This document shows, piece by piece, positions 5,277-6,293 of a stretch of DNA of 6,293 bases (position 1 is the stretch's first letter; each line of letters opens with the position of its first letter). The stretch spans positions 1 to 6,293 of the forward strand of contig CACYCD010000036.1 of the NCBI GenBank assembly GCA_902772755.1. Reading direction: 5' to 3'. Below the pieces are notes generated by a model. The model did not search any database, had not been told where the DNA came from, and saw nothing but the letters and a program-made list of their open reading frames with translations. A program made the position numbers and the translations under genes. The DNA comes from an uncultured Ruminococcus sp. (GTDB lineage Bacteria > Bacillota > Clostridia > Oscillospirales > Acutalibacteraceae).

Positions 5277-6227
5277 ATGACACAGGAAAGAAAAAAATTA
5301 ACATTTGAAGATTTGATCTCGATTTATTTCAAAAATTTTACTAAAATAATATTTACAAATATCCTCTTTGCCCTGCCGTTTGTGCTGGTGGGAGGAATTT
5401 TGTATTTTCTCACAAAAGATGCAGACAGCCTTGTAACTGCGTTTGTTGTACCTATGTGTATACTGATATGTTATCCGCTCAATGCAGGTGTGATAAAGGT
5501 CACACGCAATATAGCAAGAGGTGACACCGTCACGGAGGTTTTCAAGCTGTTTGCCGATGCAGTGCTGAATAATTTCAGACAGTTTATAATACACGGTCTG
5601 TTTTTGTATCTTTTTGTGGCGATAGGTGCGTTTACATTCAGCTTTTACTACAGCTCTGCAATGGTGATGGGCGGTGTTATGATCATCCTACTTATTGCCG
5701 CAGTGCTGATAGCCCTTGTGGTGTTGATGATGTTTTTTTACATACCGCTTATGACAGTGACATACGACCTGTCCGTAAAGGATATATATAAAAACAGTGT
5801 GCTGATGGCTATTGGCGAGATTAAGGTAAACCTTGCCGCTTTATTTGCAATTTTGATTTTGACTGCCGTCTGCACTACACCCGTTATGATACTCGGCGGT
5901 ATCAAGTGGCTGTCACTCGGCTTTGCACTGCTTGTGTTCCTGCTGATCTATCCTGCGTCCTGCACCTATGCTTCAACCTATCTCGTGAACAGAAATATGG
6001 TTCTCCTGCTTTCGGGCGAGGGAGATAAGGTACACAGCACAAAAAATGCCGAGGAACGCTTGGCAAAGCTCAGGCAGAGCCGTGAAAACGAGCTTGAAGG
6101 TCTTGATATTGAAAAGCTCAGACAGAGCAAAGAAGAATATATTTTCCATAACGGAAAAATGATGAAAAGATCTGCTGTACTGTCCCAGCTTGAAAAGAAA
6201 GCGGATGCCGAAAGGAATATGGAATGA
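5277..6227 (+). CDS. DUF624/YesL-like membrane protein with charged C-terminal tail
   Basis: This 316-residue protein has about six membrane segments (roughly residues 23-45, 52-70, 103-124, 128-158, 184-206 and 209-233). The pattern is that of the DUF624/YesL group: an amphipathic start (FEDLISIYFKNFTKI), PLNAGVIKVTRNIARGD (67-83) after the second segment, and DLSVKDIYKNSVLMAIG (164-180) before the fifth. YesL-type proteins are usually near 200 residues and often lie beside carbohydrate-transport genes; their function is not established. This one is longer because of a hydrophilic, probably cytoplasmic tail (about 245-316) with a repeated KLRQS motif at 264-268 and 280-284 and many Glu/Lys, likely helical or coiled. 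AAGGA at 5265-5269 supports the start. The end overlaps the next gene by four bases (ATGA). The fold class is reasonably sure; the exact family name is less so. Confidence 0.65.
   Translation: MTQERKKLTFEDLISIYFKNFTKIIFTNILFALPFVLVGGILYFLTKDADSLVTAFVVPMCILICYPLNAGVIKVTRNIARGDTVTEVFKLFADAVLNNFRQFIIHGLFLYLFVAIGAFTFSFYYSSAMVMGGVMIILLIAAVLIALVVLMMFFYIPLMTVTYDLSVKDIYKNSVLMAIGEIKVNLAALFAILILTAVCTTPVMILGGIKWLSLGFALLVFLLIYPASCTYASTYLVNRNMVLLLSGEGDKVHSTKNAEERLAKLRQSRENELEGLDIEKLRQSKEEYIFHNGKMMKRSAVLSQLEKKADAERNME
6066..6128 (+). repeat. Imperfect 15-base direct repeat within the DUF624-like tail
   Basis: The 15 bases at 6066-6080 and those at 6114-6128 differ at one position (AAGCTCAGGCAGAGC against AAGCTCAGACAGAGC). 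They lie 48 bases apart and in frame, and both encode KLRQS. The 16-residue period suggests a small duplication in a helical tail. Confidence 0.6.
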
Positions 6228-6293
6228 AAAACAACAAAAACAATAAAAAGAACAGCAAACAAAAATTTGACATCAAAACGGTTGCACTTATTA
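6224..6293 (+). CDS. Start of a further gene (3' end cut by window edge)
   Basis: An ATG at 6224 overlaps the preceding stop as ATGA, with AAGGAA at 6212-6217 as ribosome-binding site. The 23 visible codons stay open to the window edge. They give a basic Asn/Lys-rich N-terminus (MKNNKNNKKNSKQK) followed by the onset of a hydrophobic stretch (TVALI). This looks like a cytoplasmic leader before a first membrane segment or signal anchor, which would fit a third membrane or exported protein in this operon. The family cannot be recognised from so little sequence. Confidence 0.7.
   Translation, partial: MKNNKNNKKNSKQKFDIKTVALI

Overview
The window reads as one gene-dense, single-direction stretch of a low-to-moderate GC Gram-positive (Firmicutes/Clostridia) chromosome, most like Ruminococcus or a close relative in the Oscillospiraceae. 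This rests on strong GGAGG ribosome-binding sites before most genes, very short or overlapping gene junctions, and the protein families present. The genus is an inference from family resemblance, not a database match. All eight genes (two cut by the window edges) lie on the + strand. I found no rRNA, tRNA, CRISPR array, insertion sequence, phage module or convincing terminator.

Region 1 (1-1680) is a three-gene overlapping cassette. It holds the C-terminal part of a DUF5685-like protein (open to the left edge), a J-domain (Hsp40-type) protein with a TPR-like middle and a tail carrying ten cysteines, and a multi-pass membrane protein. The junctions overlap by 20 bases and 1 base, so the three are almost certainly translated from one message. 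No function is firmly known for this set; it is the most interesting part of the window.

Region 2 (1681-4538) starts after an 81-base gap. A 655-residue secreted modular protein comes first: signal peptide, two SH3b domains, two BIG2-like domains, an undefined beta-rich domain and a GH24 (T4/endolysin-type) lysozyme domain with the E-D-T catalytic triad in place. Its last codons contain the ribosome-binding site for proC (pyrroline-5-carboxylate reductase, last step of proline synthesis), so a cell-wall enzyme gene and a housekeeping amino-acid gene sit back to back.

Region 3 (4539-6293) is a run of integral membrane proteins: a SpoIIM-like protein, a DUF624/YesL-like protein with a charged cytoplasmic tail, and the first 23 codons of a further gene that overlaps it by ATGA. 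These probably form one operon of unknown role.

Several starts needed a decision. The first gene runs off the left edge and does not start at the ATG at 124. The membrane protein starts at 1147, not 1090. ProC starts at 3735, not 3711. In each of the last two cases a GGAGG at proper distance settles it.
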